In this document: positions 1 to 8,970 of the stretch, piece by piece | Position numbering within the stretch: position 1 is the first letter of the stretch | Layout of the letters: every line of letters begins with the position of its first letter | Assembly (NCBI GenBank): GCA_902630355.1 | Contig: CACOUL010000007.1 | Span: 48,265 to 112,264, forward strand | Length of the DNA: 64,000 nt | DNA from: Planctomycetaceae bacterium | Lineage (GTDB): Bacteria; Planctomycetota; Planctomycetia; Pirellulales; UBA7805 | Direction: 5' to 3' | Position numbers and translations under genes: made by a program | Notes under the pieces: generated by a model | What the model was told of the DNA's origin: nothing | Databases searched by the model: none | Seen by the model: the letters and a program-made list of their open reading frames with translations, nothing else

Positions 1-141
1 AAGCGACACGTTGTTCCAGGCAGTATTTTGAACCAGCACGGCGCCAATCATTACCTCGAAGGGTGATTCAGCAGGCCACCAGTGCTGCGGTCCGTATGCC
101 TGGTAGAGTCGCTGGTAAATATCGTCGAGTGTGACGGTCAT
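1..141 (-). CDS. HhH-GPD / endonuclease III-like DNA glycosylase (5' end only)
   Basis: The first 47 codons of a minus-strand gene run off the left edge of the window. The start is the ATG at 139-141. The peptide contains [18 protein letters not shown] followed by AVLVQNTAW, which matches the N-terminus of endonuclease III-related glycosylases (MagIII-type, 3-methyladenine) and includes the conserved 'QNT.W.NV' stretch. These enzymes excise damaged bases in base excision repair. The catalytic helix-hairpin-helix and any Fe-S cluster would lie outside the window, so the exact substrate class cannot be told. Confidence 0.75.
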   Translation of the reverse strand, partial: MTVTLDDIYQRLYQAYGPQHWWPAESPFEVMIGAVLVQNTAWNNVSL

Positions 142-403
142 TCCGATGGTTCTAGCCGCTTGGTAACGATCGAAGGGGGGGTGCGACCGTACGAGCCGCC
201 ACGGTGAGGGTGGTACTAAATAAGCCGCATTTCCGGAGTTTAACTCAAACAGCAGCCCGTTTCGAGAGACTGATGGAATGGCAGGGGAGGGGCCGATGAA
301 AGGGAGGCGGTCCTCGTCGATGAGGGCTTCTCACGTCTTTCCTGCGGAGTGCGGACCGACTATGCTTTCTCGCATCCAGAACGAAGCGCGATCGGTGTCG
401 GCT

Positions 404-1126
404 ATGTCGACCGACTATTGGAACCAATCGCGGAGACCGCTAGCGAGTTTCTTTTTCGTTCTCCCTTTGATTGTTTTTTATGAACTCGGCAGTTGGTGGC
501 TGGGAGAGGGTGCCGTGCGCAACGGCGCTGCGATCTGGCTGCAGCAACTCTTGACCTCCTCCGGATTGGTCGGTTGGTTTCTACTGCCGCTTCTGACTCT
601 CGCGATTTTATTGGCGTGGCACCACGCGACCGGGCAACCGTGGAAGATTTCTACTAACGTGATTTATGCCATGGCCGCGGAATCGATGTTGCTGGCTGTC
701 GTGTTGCTCGCCTTTGCGCACGTGCAGACGAATGTACTCTCCATTGCCGGGGTACAACTCGACTGTGAGATCGGGATCGAGCAACTTGCCAACGAAACCT
801 TCAGTAGAATTGTTCGGTACTTCGGTGCCGGGGTCTACGAAGAGTTGCTTTTTCGTTTGATGCTGTTGCCTCTTGTGATGGCGGCCATAGGCTTGGTCAT
901 CGTGTCACAGAAAGCACGGATTATCGGAGCACTCGTGCTGACGAGCTTGCTGTTCTCCTTCGCACATTACATCGGTCCCTACGGCGACATCTTTGAGTGG
1001 GCGAGCTTTTCCTTTCGAGCGATGGCAGGGGGATTCTTCTGCCTTCTCTTTATCTTTCGGGGTTTCGGTATCGCAGCTGGTACTCACGCCGTTTACGACA
1101 TGATCGTCGGGTTTCCGAGCGTTTAG
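404..1126 (+). CDS. CPBP family intramembrane glutamic protease
   Basis: 240-residue membrane protein with about six hydrophobic segments. The sequence YEELLFRL (E146, E147, R151) is the first CPBP/Abi signature (EExxxR), and later His residues in FSFAHYIG and GTHAVYD fit the other catalytic motifs. The family includes CAAX prenyl endopeptidase-like and bacteriocin self-immunity proteases; the substrate is unknown. I chose the ATG at 404 because MSTDYWNQSRRPLASFFFVLP is typical of the start of planctomycete members. The frame is open upstream to 278, including an ATG at 362. A promoter at 1225-1253 separates it from the next gene. Confidence 0.8.
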   Translation: MSTDYWNQSRRPLASFFFVLPLIVFYELGSWWLGEGAVRNGAAIWLQQLLTSSGLVGWFLLPLLTLAILLAWHHATGQPWKISTNVIYAMAAESMLLAVVLLAFAHVQTNVLSIAGVQLDCEIGIEQLANETFSRIVRYFGAGVYEELLFRLMLLPLVMAAIGLVIVSQKARIIGALVLTSLLFSFAHYIGPYGDIFEWASFSFRAMAGGFFCLLFIFRGFGIAAGTHAVYDMIVGFPSV

Positions 1127-1224
1127 TGGCCCGCGTAGAAACTTGTTTCGTGTCGGCTGCGAATGACGCGATTGAAATATCTCAAGGTTCCGATGTGAAT
1201 CGCGTGCGAACGTTCGATCGCTCT

Positions 1225-1253
1225 TTGTCTGCCTTGCAATGAGGGTCTATAAT
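1225..1253 (+). promoter_or_regulatory. Sigma70-type promoter for the DUF2617-type gene
   Basis: TTGTCT (1225-1230), 17-nt spacer, TATAAT (1248-1253). The -10 is a perfect consensus. The predicted start near 1260 gives a leader of about 50 nt to the GTG at 1310. Seen by eye only. Confidence 0.65.
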
Positions 1254-1309
1254 GCGGACAGAAGATTTCTTTCGGTTTGAATTACATGCGTCTTTCAAGA
1301 TAAATAAAC

Positions 1310-1867
1310 GTGCTTTCCATTCGCCCAAAAGTTGCCGAATTGGTTTTTCAACTTTATGGAAGGCCATTGCATCCTGAACTCTTTCAGGTCTTTTGTACCC
1401 GTACGGTCGATCATGGCGAGTATGAGGCGAGGATCGACATTACAAGTGCAGGACATATTGTCGCATGGCGGCATCAGGGCATTACCCTGACGGAGGTTGC
1501 GACCGGTGCACATACACCGCTGCCACAAAAGCGACGCTTGCTTTCTTACCGCCTTCAGGGTGAACGGAATGATCAAGTGGATTGCCGTGGGGGCGTCCGC
1601 TATCTGATGGGATTTCAGTTGGAGAAAGTCCAGCCCGATATCTTCTGGAATTATCAGAACGATCTGTTTCAGGAGAACGATGAAACGGAGGGCATGATTT
1701 ACCGCTTCGATTCGAGCGGCCGACTGGCGATCGGAGCGATCAGCTACATTCATATCGATGTGAGAATGCGGGTGCTGCGCGTTCAGGCATTCCACACATT
1801 TCCAGACGACTATGCCATCGTCAAGAGTCAGTCGATTTTTGAACTGCCGCAGGTGGCCGATTCGTAG
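1310..1867 (+). CDS. DUF2617-type conserved protein
   Basis: 185-residue soluble protein of unknown function starting at GTG 1310. The N-terminus LSIRPKVAELVFQLYGRPLH and the overall length match, from memory, the DUF2617 proteins common in Planctomycetes. There is no signal peptide, membrane segment or catalytic motif I recognise. It is rich in beta-strand-like stretches and ends in QSIFELPQVADS. It is alone on the plus strand behind a good promoter and converges with hldE, leaving only 12 bp between the stop codons. The family assignment is moderate; the gene itself is well supported by promoter and position. Confidence 0.7.
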   Translation: MLSIRPKVAELVFQLYGRPLHPELFQVFCTRTVDHGEYEARIDITSAGHIVAWRHQGITLTEVATGAHTPLPQKRRLLSYRLQGERNDQVDCRGGVRYLMGFQLEKVQPDIFWNYQNDLFQENDETEGMIYRFDSSGRLAIGAISYIHIDVRMRVLRVQAFHTFPDDYAIVKSQSIFELPQVADS

Positions 1868-1879
1868 CTGCCAAGGGCG

Positions 1880-3355
1880 CTACACCTGGGCTGCTTCGAG
1901 GATGCGTGTCGTGGATACTCCTTCGACGAGCGGAGTGGTAACCACTGTGCCACCATACGATTCGACCAAGGATCGACCCACCACTTGGTCCAGACGGTAG
2001 TCTCCCCCTTTGACGAGTACATCGGGACGGAGTCGCTCAATTAAGTGAAGCGGATTTTCTTCATCAAAAATAATGACGAGATCGACGCACTGTAGGGCAG
2101 ACAAAATGGCTGCCCGATCTCGCTGATGAATGACCGGTCGCGTATTACCCTTCAACTGTCGAACGCTGCGGTCGCTGTTGAGACCAACCACAAGAAAATC
2201 GCCGAACGTCGATGCATGCTGTAAGTAGGTAATGTGGCCGACATGTAACAGATCGAAACATCCGTTAGTAAAAACGATTCGTTTGCCACTTGCGCGTTGT
2301 ACACCGGCCATTTGCTCTGCCTGTGGTAAACCCACAATTTTGGATTCGGGCGGATGTTGTCGGTCACGCAGCCTGCTACGTAACTGAGCGCGGTGGATGA
2401 CGGCCGCGCCGATTTGCTCGACTGCAAGGCCCGCCGCGACATTCGCCAGTTTGGCAGCAATCGGTCGAGGTTGATGAGCAGCAAGACAGAGTCCCACGGT
2501 GGCGAGTACCATGTCACCGGCCCCGGTGATGTCGTAGACCGTCCGCGGGTCGGTCGGAAATATTTCGCCCTCTCCCTCCCGCTCCACCAGTACCATGCCA
2601 TCCCGGTCGAGGGTCACAAGGACAGCTTCCAAGTCGACCAATTCACAAATTTTCTTTCCGGATTGCACGGCGAGAGCCGGGTCGTCGATCGTCAAACCAG
2701 TGATCCGCTCTGCTTCTGAGCGGTTCGGTGTGATCATGGTCGCACCGCGGTAGATCTCGCAGTTTCGGTCTGCAGCCGGGTCGACGATAAGCGGCACACT
2801 TTGCTCGCTGGCAAGTTTGATGATTTGACGAAGCAATCCCTCGGCAAGCGTTCCTTTTCCATAATCCGAGACGAGGATCGCATCGCAACTGATCAGCTTC
2901 TTCCGTAGCCCGCTGATAATTTTAGAGGCATGGCTGGCCGAAATCTCTTTCCGCACTTCTCGATCGACACGTAAAATCTGATGCGGATGACGATTGGCAG
3001 CCCTTCCCATGAAGCGATCTTTGGTCGTCGTGACTCGATCCGGATCGCGGATCAATAAATCGCATTTCACGCCAATCGAATTGAGCATCTGGTGGATGCA
3101 CGCTCCCGCTTCATCGTCACCTAAAACACCGGCTGCCACCACGTCGGCGCCGAGATGTAAAAGTGATTGACAGACGTTTGCCGCTCCCCCTAATTTTTTC
3201 TCCTGCTCATCTGCCTGCAGCAGGATAACGGGGGCCTCCTGGCTGATGCGTTCGGCGTTGCCCCACGTGTAGCGGTCGAGCATAAAATCACCGACCACCA
3301 GCACACGCGGTCGACCGAGTTGGTCGATTGCAGAGAGTAAGTCGAGTTGGTCCAT
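1880..3355 (-). CDS. hldE: Bifunctional D-glycero-beta-D-manno-heptose-7-phosphate kinase / heptose-1-phosphate adenylyltransferase
   Basis: 491 residues with two domains, as in E. coli HldE (RfaE). The N-terminal PfkB/ribokinase-like kinase (about 1-320) starts LVVGDFMLDRYTWG and has the anion-hole motif DITGAGDMV near its end. The C-terminal cytidylyltransferase-like domain (about 350-491) has VFTNGCFDLLHVGH. It makes ADP-heptose for the lipopolysaccharide core. I moved the start to the ATG at 3355, where GGGAG lies 8 nt upstream and the domain begins; the open frame extends 83 codons further up. It is last in a minus-strand group after lpxK (208-bp gap) and icd. Confidence 0.92.
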   Translation of the reverse strand: MDQLDLLSAIDQLGRPRVLVVGDFMLDRYTWGNAERISQEAPVILLQADEQEKKLGGAANVCQSLLHLGADVVAAGVLGDDEAGACIHQMLNSIGVKCDLLIRDPDRVTTTKDRFMGRAANRHPHQILRVDREVRKEISASHASKIISGLRKKLISCDAILVSDYGKGTLAEGLLRQIIKLASEQSVPLIVDPAADRNCEIYRGATMITPNRSEAERITGLTIDDPALAVQSGKKICELVDLEAVLVTLDRDGMVLVEREGEGEIFPTDPRTVYDITGAGDMVLATVGLCLAAHQPRPIAAKLANVAAGLAVEQIGAAVIHRAQLRSRLRDRQHPPESKIVGLPQAEQMAGVQRASGKRIVFTNGCFDLLHVGHITYLQHASTFGDFLVVGLNSDRSVRQLKGNTRPVIHQRDRAAILSALQCVDLVIIFDEENPLHLIERLRPDVLVKGGDYRLDQVVGRSLVESYGGTVVTTPLVEGVSTTRILEAAQV

Positions 3356-3563
3356 AGCGGATACTCCCGCTGAATAAAGCGTGGGAGGCGAAAACGTGTC
3401 CGGCGTCGTGGGCACGCTGGTTATAGCGACCGTCGCCGATTGCGACCAGAGAATTTTGCGTTCGGGCGATGCTAGCGTCGAAGCGAATTGGGTCTTGAGA
3501 GTGGAAATGAGCGGAATTTTTCCAGGACTCGAGTTTACTCTGATCGAGTCTCTCGGCTCGCGG

Positions 3564-4640
3564 TCATATGCGCTGCTGTAAACATTGCTGTAACAGGGCC
3601 TCAAGCCTTTCGGATCCGAGAGTTATTTCCGTTTCAATGATGACCCCATAAAGCGGCAGAGTACTTTTCCAAAGAGGGCCGATTTTGACCAAATCCTTGT
3701 GGGTGCAGAGAACGGCGGCCGCTTCCATCGTTTCACAGTGTTCTTTCAGCCATCGCGCATCGTGAGCGGTATAGTGATGATGATCGGGATATTCGCGAAG
3801 CGAGAGTAAATCCCAGTTTTTTTGTGATAACATCCGGCTGAAATTTTGAGGATTTCCCAGGCCGCAAAATGCGGCTACCCGGGCATCATCGAGTACCGAG
3901 AGGGGCGTCGTATTCCCGTTATGATCCATGAGGTGCACGGGAGAATAAGCAATCTCTATCTGGCAGGCCCCCGGGGCAAGCGATTCGATCCGCTGCCAGA
4001 GCGCCTTCCGGTCTTCTGTGGCAATCGAGTCTATCCGCGTAAGCGCCACAGCGTCCGCTCTATGAAGGTTGGTGAGTGGCTCGCGGAGCGTACCGCGCGG
4101 AAATAACTTTTCGAATCCAAACGGTTCGGTCGCGTCGATGAGGACGAGATCAAAATTTCTTCCGAGTCGACGATGTTGGAATCCATCGTCCAGAACGATC
4201 GCCTCAGCTCGATGTTCCGCGATGGCAGTTTGTGCGGCTTTGAGGCGATCCGGGTTTTGTATGTGGGGTACGCCGGGAAGCTTTTCAGCTAATTCGAGTG
4301 CTTCATCGTTTTGCTTTCCCGAATCGCCTTTGTAGCCGCGCGATACGATGGCCGCTTTGATTCCACGCGCGCTCAACCACTGGACAAGCCATGCCACTGT
4401 CGGCGTTTTGCCGGTTCCTCCAAGGGTGACGTTACCGATGCTGATTACAGGCACATCCACGTGATGAATCGCCCGCCATCCCCGGTCGAAGAGCCGATTG
4501 CGAAGGAAGACAATTCCCCGATAGGGGAAAGAGAGTAAATTGAGAAAAGCCCGTGCGATGCAGGCTCGCAGGTCGCGTCGCCGACCGCTTACGATTGCTC
4601 GAAATGTTGAGGGATTGAGCAATACGGTCACCTGCCTCAT
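3564..4640 (-). CDS. lpxK: Tetraacyldisaccharide 4'-kinase
   Basis: 358 residues. LpxK phosphorylates the 4' position of the lipid A precursor at the inner face of the cytoplasmic membrane. The P-loop GNVTLGGTGKTP is at 69-80, after a hydrophobic N-terminal stretch (LLSFPYRGIVFLRN) that resembles the membrane-associated helix of the family. VSRGYKGD and LDDGFQHRRLGRNFDLVLID are classical LpxK motifs. The length is about normal. It lies 77 bp downstream of icd and upstream of hldE, so two LPS genes are adjacent, and lpxB is elsewhere in the window at 21387. Confidence 0.93.
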   Translation of the reverse strand: MRQVTVLLNPSTFRAIVSGRRRDLRACIARAFLNLLSFPYRGIVFLRNRLFDRGWRAIHHVDVPVISIGNVTLGGTGKTPTVAWLVQWLSARGIKAAIVSRGYKGDSGKQNDEALELAEKLPGVPHIQNPDRLKAAQTAIAEHRAEAIVLDDGFQHRRLGRNFDLVLIDATEPFGFEKLFPRGTLREPLTNLHRADAVALTRIDSIATEDRKALWQRIESLAPGACQIEIAYSPVHLMDHNGNTTPLSVLDDARVAAFCGLGNPQNFSRMLSQKNWDLLSLREYPDHHHYTAHDARWLKEHCETMEAAAVLCTHKDLVKIGPLWKSTLPLYGVIIETEITLGSERLEALLQQCLQQRI

Positions 4641-4717
4641 GCGGCCCGATGCAAGATTGGCTGGAGAGTACGATCTCCCATGCTCTGACTCAAAATATTT
4701 CTAACGCGATGACTTCG

Positions 4718-5815
4718 CTATCGCAATTTGTCGCATATCGCTTCCGCCATTTCTTGAGTACCCACCGCCGTGGGGTCGTTGCGATCCGGCTTCAGGTCGT
4801 ACGTTACCTGTTTCCCTTCGGCGATCACGGCAGCCACGGCCGCTTCAAGCCTTTCAGCCGCGTCACGTTCTCCCAGATGTTGGAGCATGAGCATGCCAGA
4901 AAGAATGAGTGCCGTGGGGTTCACCTTGTTTTGCCCTTTGTATTTCGGGGCACTTCCGTGAGTTGCTTCAAAAACGGCACCCTCGGGGCCAATATTTGCA
5001 CCCGGCGCTACGCCAAGTCCTCCGACCAATCCCGCGCCGAGATCGCTCACGATATCACCGTAGAGGTTGGGCAAAACCAGCACATCGTACAACTCCGGCT
5101 TTTGGGCCAGTTGCATGCACATATTGTCTACGATTCGCTCTTCGAATTCGATATCGGGATAGTCTTCTGCCACGCGTTGGGCCGTTGCCAGAAAGAGTCC
5201 ATCACTGTATTTCATGATGTTTGCCTTGTGCACGGCAGTGACCTTTTTACGTCCATTGTCTCTGGCATAGTCGAGGGCACAGCGGACGATCCGTTCGGTA
5301 CCCGAAACGCTCATCGGTTTGATCGAGACACCCGTTTCAGCCCCAGCGGTTTTAATCTTTCGATCCGAAGGGAGCTGATTGATGAATTCGATTAACTCGG
5401 TCGTCTCCGGTTTTCCTGCTTCGAATTCCACCCCCGCATAGAGGTCTTCCGTATTCTCTCGGACGATCACCAGATCGACCGGTAGCGATGAAAAATAACT
5501 GCGGACACCCTTGTATTGCTTGCAGGGCCGGATGCACGCAAAGAGGCCAAGTTCCTGTCTTAAGTAGACGTTGATGCTGCGGAAGCCGGTGCCTACGGGA
5601 GTCGTGATGGGAGCCTTGAGGGCACACCGCGTGCGGCGGACACTCTCGAGGGTACTCTCGGGGATGGGGGTCCCCGCCGTTTCCATGATATCGACTCCGG
5701 CCTCCTGGACGTCCCATGTGATGTCCACTCCCGTTGCATCGACACATTTGCGAGCCGCCTCGGCAAGTTCGGGGCCGGTTCCGTCACCGCGGATTAACGT
5801 AATTTCGTGCGGCAT
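4718..5815 (-). CDS. NAD-dependent isocitrate dehydrogenase (isocitrate/isopropylmalate dehydrogenase family)
   Basis: 365-residue beta-decarboxylating dehydrogenase that would convert isocitrate to 2-oxoglutarate in the TCA cycle. [11 protein letters not shown] opens the fold. The phosphorylation-loop/substrate motif reads [18 protein letters not shown], as in isocitrate rather than isopropylmalate dehydrogenases (which have a GLRPEQGLL-like motif). The metal-ligand region [17 protein letters not shown] and the cofactor region [18 protein letters not shown] are intact; the latter lacks the Arg/Lys set typical of NADP enzymes, so NAD use is likely. The short length is like mitochondrial-type NAD-IDH. 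It is first in a minus-strand run with lpxK and hldE. Confidence 0.85.
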   Translation of the reverse strand: MPHEITLIRGDGTGPELAEAARKCVDATGVDITWDVQEAGVDIMETAGTPIPESTLESVRRTRCALKAPITTPVGTGFRSINVYLRQELGLFACIRPCKQYKGVRSYFSSLPVDLVIVRENTEDLYAGVEFEAGKPETTELIEFINQLPSDRKIKTAGAETGVSIKPMSVSGTERIVRCALDYARDNGRKKVTAVHKANIMKYSDGLFLATAQRVAEDYPDIEFEERIVDNMCMQLAQKPELYDVLVLPNLYGDIVSDLGAGLVGGLGVAPGANIGPEGAVFEATHGSAPKYKGQNKVNPTALILSGMLMLQHLGERDAAERLEAAVAAVIAEGKQVTYDLKPDRNDPTAVGTQEMAEAICDKLR

Positions 5816-6101
5816 AATTTATTTTTCCATGTAAAAAAGTGTTGACCGCTTTTTTCACTTCGCAACGTCCGAGGATGCAAAGGAAACCGCCAGCGAGGTC
5901 CGAGAGTATCAGACCGATGCACGATCGTCAACGCGGGCAGCATGAGTGGTTCGTGTGCCAAGAAGAGCCCAGGTGCCGGATGGCGCGGTGCGCGTTATAA
6001 CGGGTTGCAGACGGTGCCAAAAATAGAAACGGAATCAGCGAGACAAGCTGAACGTGTTGTCACTCGGTTTTGGTGCGAATTCAAAAAGTGCGAGGTGTTT
6101 T

Positions 6102-6587
6102 TTGAATGACGATCCGCAAGTAAAGGCTGAGGTGCCGGGCCGGATTGCAGCAGTTGATTTCGGTACCGTGCGAATGGGAATTGCGATCACCGATCCCCAG
6201 CAAAAAATAGCAAGTCCGCTCGAACAGTATGTTCGCCGGGGGCAGTCGCGGGATAGCGAATATTTTAGAGAACTCGCTGATCGGGAGGGAATCGTCCTTT
6301 GGGTTGTGGGGCTTCCGGTGCATCTCAGTGGTCAGGAAAGCCAGAAGTCGACCGAGGTGCGAAAATTCGGCGAGTGGCTCACCGCGACGACTGGGGTTTG
6401 TGTCACCTTTTTCGATGAGCGATTCAGCACGCAGTTTGCCGATGAGGTGTTGATGCAGGGGGCGGCCTCGAAAAAAAAGCGAAAACAGAAAAGAGACAAA
6501 ATTGCGGCACAAATCATTCTTGCCGCCTATCTTGAAGCGGGCAGTGGTGATCCACCGCTGCCGCTCGATGACGGAGGAGACGCGTGA
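6102..6587 (+). CDS. ruvX: RuvX/YqgF family pre-16S rRNA nuclease, Holliday-junction-resolvase fold
   Basis: 161 residues with the RNase H-like YqgF fold. Motifs in order: AAVDFGTVRMGIAITDP (first catalytic Asp), VVGLPVHLSGQES, DERFST, and DKIAAQIIL with the last acidic residue. Family members process the 5' end of 16S rRNA and have been proposed to act on Holliday junctions. The start is uncertain: I favour TTG at 6102, with GAGG six nt upstream; a GTG at 6054 would add 16 residues. Its stop overlaps the next start (GTGA, 6584-6587), so the two are translationally coupled. Confidence 0.85.
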   Translation: MNDDPQVKAEVPGRIAAVDFGTVRMGIAITDPQQKIASPLEQYVRRGQSRDSEYFRELADREGIVLWVVGLPVHLSGQESQKSTEVRKFGEWLTATTGVCVTFFDERFSTQFADEVLMQGAASKKKRKQKRDKIAAQIILAAYLEAGSGDPPLPLDDGGDA

Positions 6588-7450
6588 ACCGCTTGATTGT
6601 GGGTTGTGGATATCTCGGAAGGCGGGTGGCAGATCTTTGGCATCGCGCGGGGGATACGGTTCACGTGGTTACGCGCACGCAGGCGCATGCCAACGAATTT
6701 GCGACCACCGGGTGGCACCCGCAAGTAGCCGATGTGCTGGAGCCGACGTCTTTGGTCGATCTGCCGGAAGTGGATACTCTCTTGTTTGCCGTCGGCTACG
6801 ACCGATCATGCTCGGCGAGTATCCATGAGGTTTACGTGGAGGGACTGCGTAATGTACTCGACGCGATCTCTGCGAGTGCTGAGAGAGTGCTCTACATCAG
6901 TTCGACCGGTGTGTATGCGGAGGCTGACGGTGATTGGGTCGATGAAACCTCTGCGGTTGTCGGGAACCGCGAGGGAACGCGGGCCTGTTTGGCTGCGGAG
7001 CAGCTACTTCAATCGCATGCCCGTGGGAAGAAAGCGACTATTTTGCGACTTGCGGGTATCTATGGCCCGGGGCGACTCCCCCGGGCTGGCGATCTTTTGG
7101 CTCATCGTCCGATTCCGGCACCAGCAGCCGGTTATTTGAATCTGATTCACGTGGAGGACGCGGCTCGATCGGTGGTGGCTGCAGCGGAGAGGGGGAGCGG
7201 GGGAATCTATTCGGTTGCCGACGGGATGCCAACCCTCCGCCGAGACTATCTCGAAGAACTGGCGCGCTTACTCGGTGCCCCTCTCCCGCAATTTGAGCCG
7301 CCTGCCGAGCCGCCATCGGGTCGCCGTGTAAGCAATAAACGGGTGCGGAATGATCGATTAATCAATGAACTGGGTCTGGACTTGCAGTATCCGAGCTATC
7401 GCGAGGGACTCGCTGCGATCGTGAAAGAAAATAAACGGATAAGAAGGTAA
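6584..7450 (+). CDS. NAD(P)-dependent epimerase/dehydratase (extended-SDR-like, YeeZ type)
   Basis: 288 residues with an N-terminal Rossmann motif VGCGYLGRRVA. ISSTGVYAEADGDWVDETS is the typical active-site strand of atypical extended SDRs, but the YxxxK catalytic pair is not evident, as in the YeeZ-like group. The substrate is unknown. The GTG start is preceded by GGAGGAGA and overlaps the ruvX stop by 4 nt. C-terminal SNKRVRNDRLINELGLDLQY is a common ending in this group. Confidence 0.8.
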   Translation: MNRLIVGCGYLGRRVADLWHRAGDTVHVVTRTQAHANEFATTGWHPQVADVLEPTSLVDLPEVDTLLFAVGYDRSCSASIHEVYVEGLRNVLDAISASAERVLYISSTGVYAEADGDWVDETSAVVGNREGTRACLAAEQLLQSHARGKKATILRLAGIYGPGRLPRAGDLLAHRPIPAPAAGYLNLIHVEDAARSVVAAAERGSGGIYSVADGMPTLRRDYLEELARLLGAPLPQFEPPAEPPSGRRVSNKRVRNDRLINELGLDLQYPSYREGLAAIVKENKRIRR

Positions 7451-7541
7451 CGCAGTTTTGTCTTCCCTCGTATCTTGGCGCAGCGCGTCAACCAACCTTA
7501 GAATTTTGACTGAGGGTCGCTCCGGGTGATCGCCCGACGAT

Positions 7542-8408
7542 ATGTCTTCGGCAGGTATTGAAGGCAGGTATCGAAGGCAGGTTCGCCAAGGTCGCCTTTG
7601 GGTTATGCAGACTTCGGATAACGCCATGATTGAACGTCAACCACTTTTCCCGCATGTCATCGAGCTGAATCATGCAGCGGGTCATCGTATCGGGTGCTGC
7701 GTCTATCTCGTCTATGACGGTGATGATTGGTTGCTGATCGATGTTGGATTCACCGAGTCGATAGACGAGATTGTCGAGCTTGTCAGACAACTCGATTTTC
7801 CACTTTCGAATTGCGTGACTCTCGTTGCCACGCATGCCGATGCCGATCATGTGCAAGGCCTCGCAAGGGCGAAACAGCTATTGAAGACGACAGCGACCGG
7901 ACATCGACTGGCTGCCAAACCGTTGCTGGAAGGGGATCGCTTAAAAACGTTTGCCGAGATTGAAGCCCACGGCATCGATTTAGAGATGCCATCAGTGAAG
8001 CTCGACCAGTTGGTGGATGATGGCGATACCATTGCAGTGGGGTCTCTCAACCTCGAAGTCTGGCATACCCCGGGACACACCGACAGCCAACTCGCATTTC
8101 GCCTGGGAAACCTTCTCTTCTCTGGCGACAATATCTATCGCGATGGTTGTGTCGGAGCGATCGATGCACATCACGGCAGCGATATCCCACAATTCATCGA
8201 TTCACTCAAGCGAATTCGAGCCAGTGATGTCGAATGGCTGTTACCGAGTCACGGCCCCGTCTTCCGCAAGGATAATGATCAGCTCGATGCGACGATCGCC
8301 CGCCTGGAGGGCTATTTGAGCATGGCCGATTTTGGAACCTGTGCAACCAGTTGGCCGCTGATGGATGAGTGGGACGAAGAATTGCACGAAGGCCGCATGC
8401 CGCACTGA
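7542..8408 (+). CDS. MBL-fold metallo-hydrolase
   Basis: Up to 288 residues with a complete metallo-beta-lactamase fold: THADADH (HxHxDH variant, TxADxDH), the downstream His in HTPGHTDSQ, the bridging Asp in [11 protein letters not shown], and the C-terminal LLPSHGPV. The first motif reads T-H-A-D-A-D-H, so the metal ligands are preserved. Families with this layout include glyoxalase II-like hydrolases and arylsulfatase- or quorum-lactonase-like enzymes; the substrate cannot be assigned. The true start may be the ATG at 7605 or 7626, since the first 21-28 residues look unlike the family and contain a short direct repeat in the DNA (GAAGGCAGGT, twice at 7559-7582). Confidence 0.8.
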   Translation: MSSAGIEGRYRRQVRQGRLWVMQTSDNAMIERQPLFPHVIELNHAAGHRIGCCVYLVYDGDDWLLIDVGFTESIDEIVELVRQLDFPLSNCVTLVATHADADHVQGLARAKQLLKTTATGHRLAAKPLLEGDRLKTFAEIEAHGIDLEMPSVKLDQLVDDGDTIAVGSLNLEVWHTPGHTDSQLAFRLGNLLFSGDNIYRDGCVGAIDAHHGSDIPQFIDSLKRIRASDVEWLLPSHGPVFRKDNDQLDATIARLEGYLSMADFGTCATSWPLMDEWDEELHEGRMPH

Positions 8409-8603
8409 ATCGGGACCTTGCGGTTATTCTCCGGTTCCTCCCAAATTCAGCCTACGTGCTGCACTGCTAGCGTGATACTCTTTGTGGGTTGTAGGGAATA
8501 TTCGCTTGACCTGCGGCCCGTGGTGTGCCGATGGGAAGTGGTGAGGTCGGCCTTTTTTCAGACACGCTTTTCAGGCAGGCTGCCACGCCGCTGGGGGGAT
8601 TTC

Positions 8604-8930
8604 ATGTTGGTACGCTTAAGTCTTGCTGCGTTTCTCGTCGGTTTTCTCGGATTCTTTGTCGGGACCCAGGATGTTCGGGCAGAGCGAGCTTACGGGCGAG
8701 CTTGGGGATACACCTACAAAACCCAGGATTGGGAGCGGTTCTACCACTACCCGTATGTTTACTACCCACAGAATTTCTGGGGCAGTGAATACTACCGCAG
8801 TGCAGACAGCCTCTATTATCGATATCCGCCCGAGATGCGTATTCCGGTCTACAATCGCCAGTGGCAGAACTACTACCCGCAGGCCCGAAAGTACCACCAC
8901 GGGCACCACTTCAACCTGGACGTCTTTTAA
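8604..8930 (+). CDS. Small secreted Tyr/His-rich protein
   Basis: 108 residues. The start ATG at 8604 follows GGGGGGA with 4-5 nt spacing and opens a signal peptide (LSLAAFLVGFLGFFVGTQDVRA, cleavage probably after VRA). The mature part is unusually rich in Tyr, Trp, Arg and His (YHYPYVYYPQNFW, YYRYPPEMRIPVYNRQW) and ends with a His cluster. I recall near-identical motifs in planctomycete proteins loosely annotated as calmodulin-binding, but no function is established. It probably faces the periplasm or cell surface. No Cys is left after the signal peptide. Confidence 0.7.
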   Translation: MLVRLSLAAFLVGFLGFFVGTQDVRAERAYGRAWGYTYKTQDWERFYHYPYVYYPQNFWGSEYYRSADSLYYRYPPEMRIPVYNRQWQNYYPQARKYHHGHHFNLDVF

Positions 8931-8970
8931 CGGCGGGTGCGCTCCGGCCTCAGCAATATGCCCTTTGTAA

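Noticed and set aside
4649-5395. 248-codon open frame on the plus strand
   Set aside because: Antisense to the isocitrate dehydrogenase gene; no domain resemblance and no ribosome binding site. It is a shadow of the real frame.
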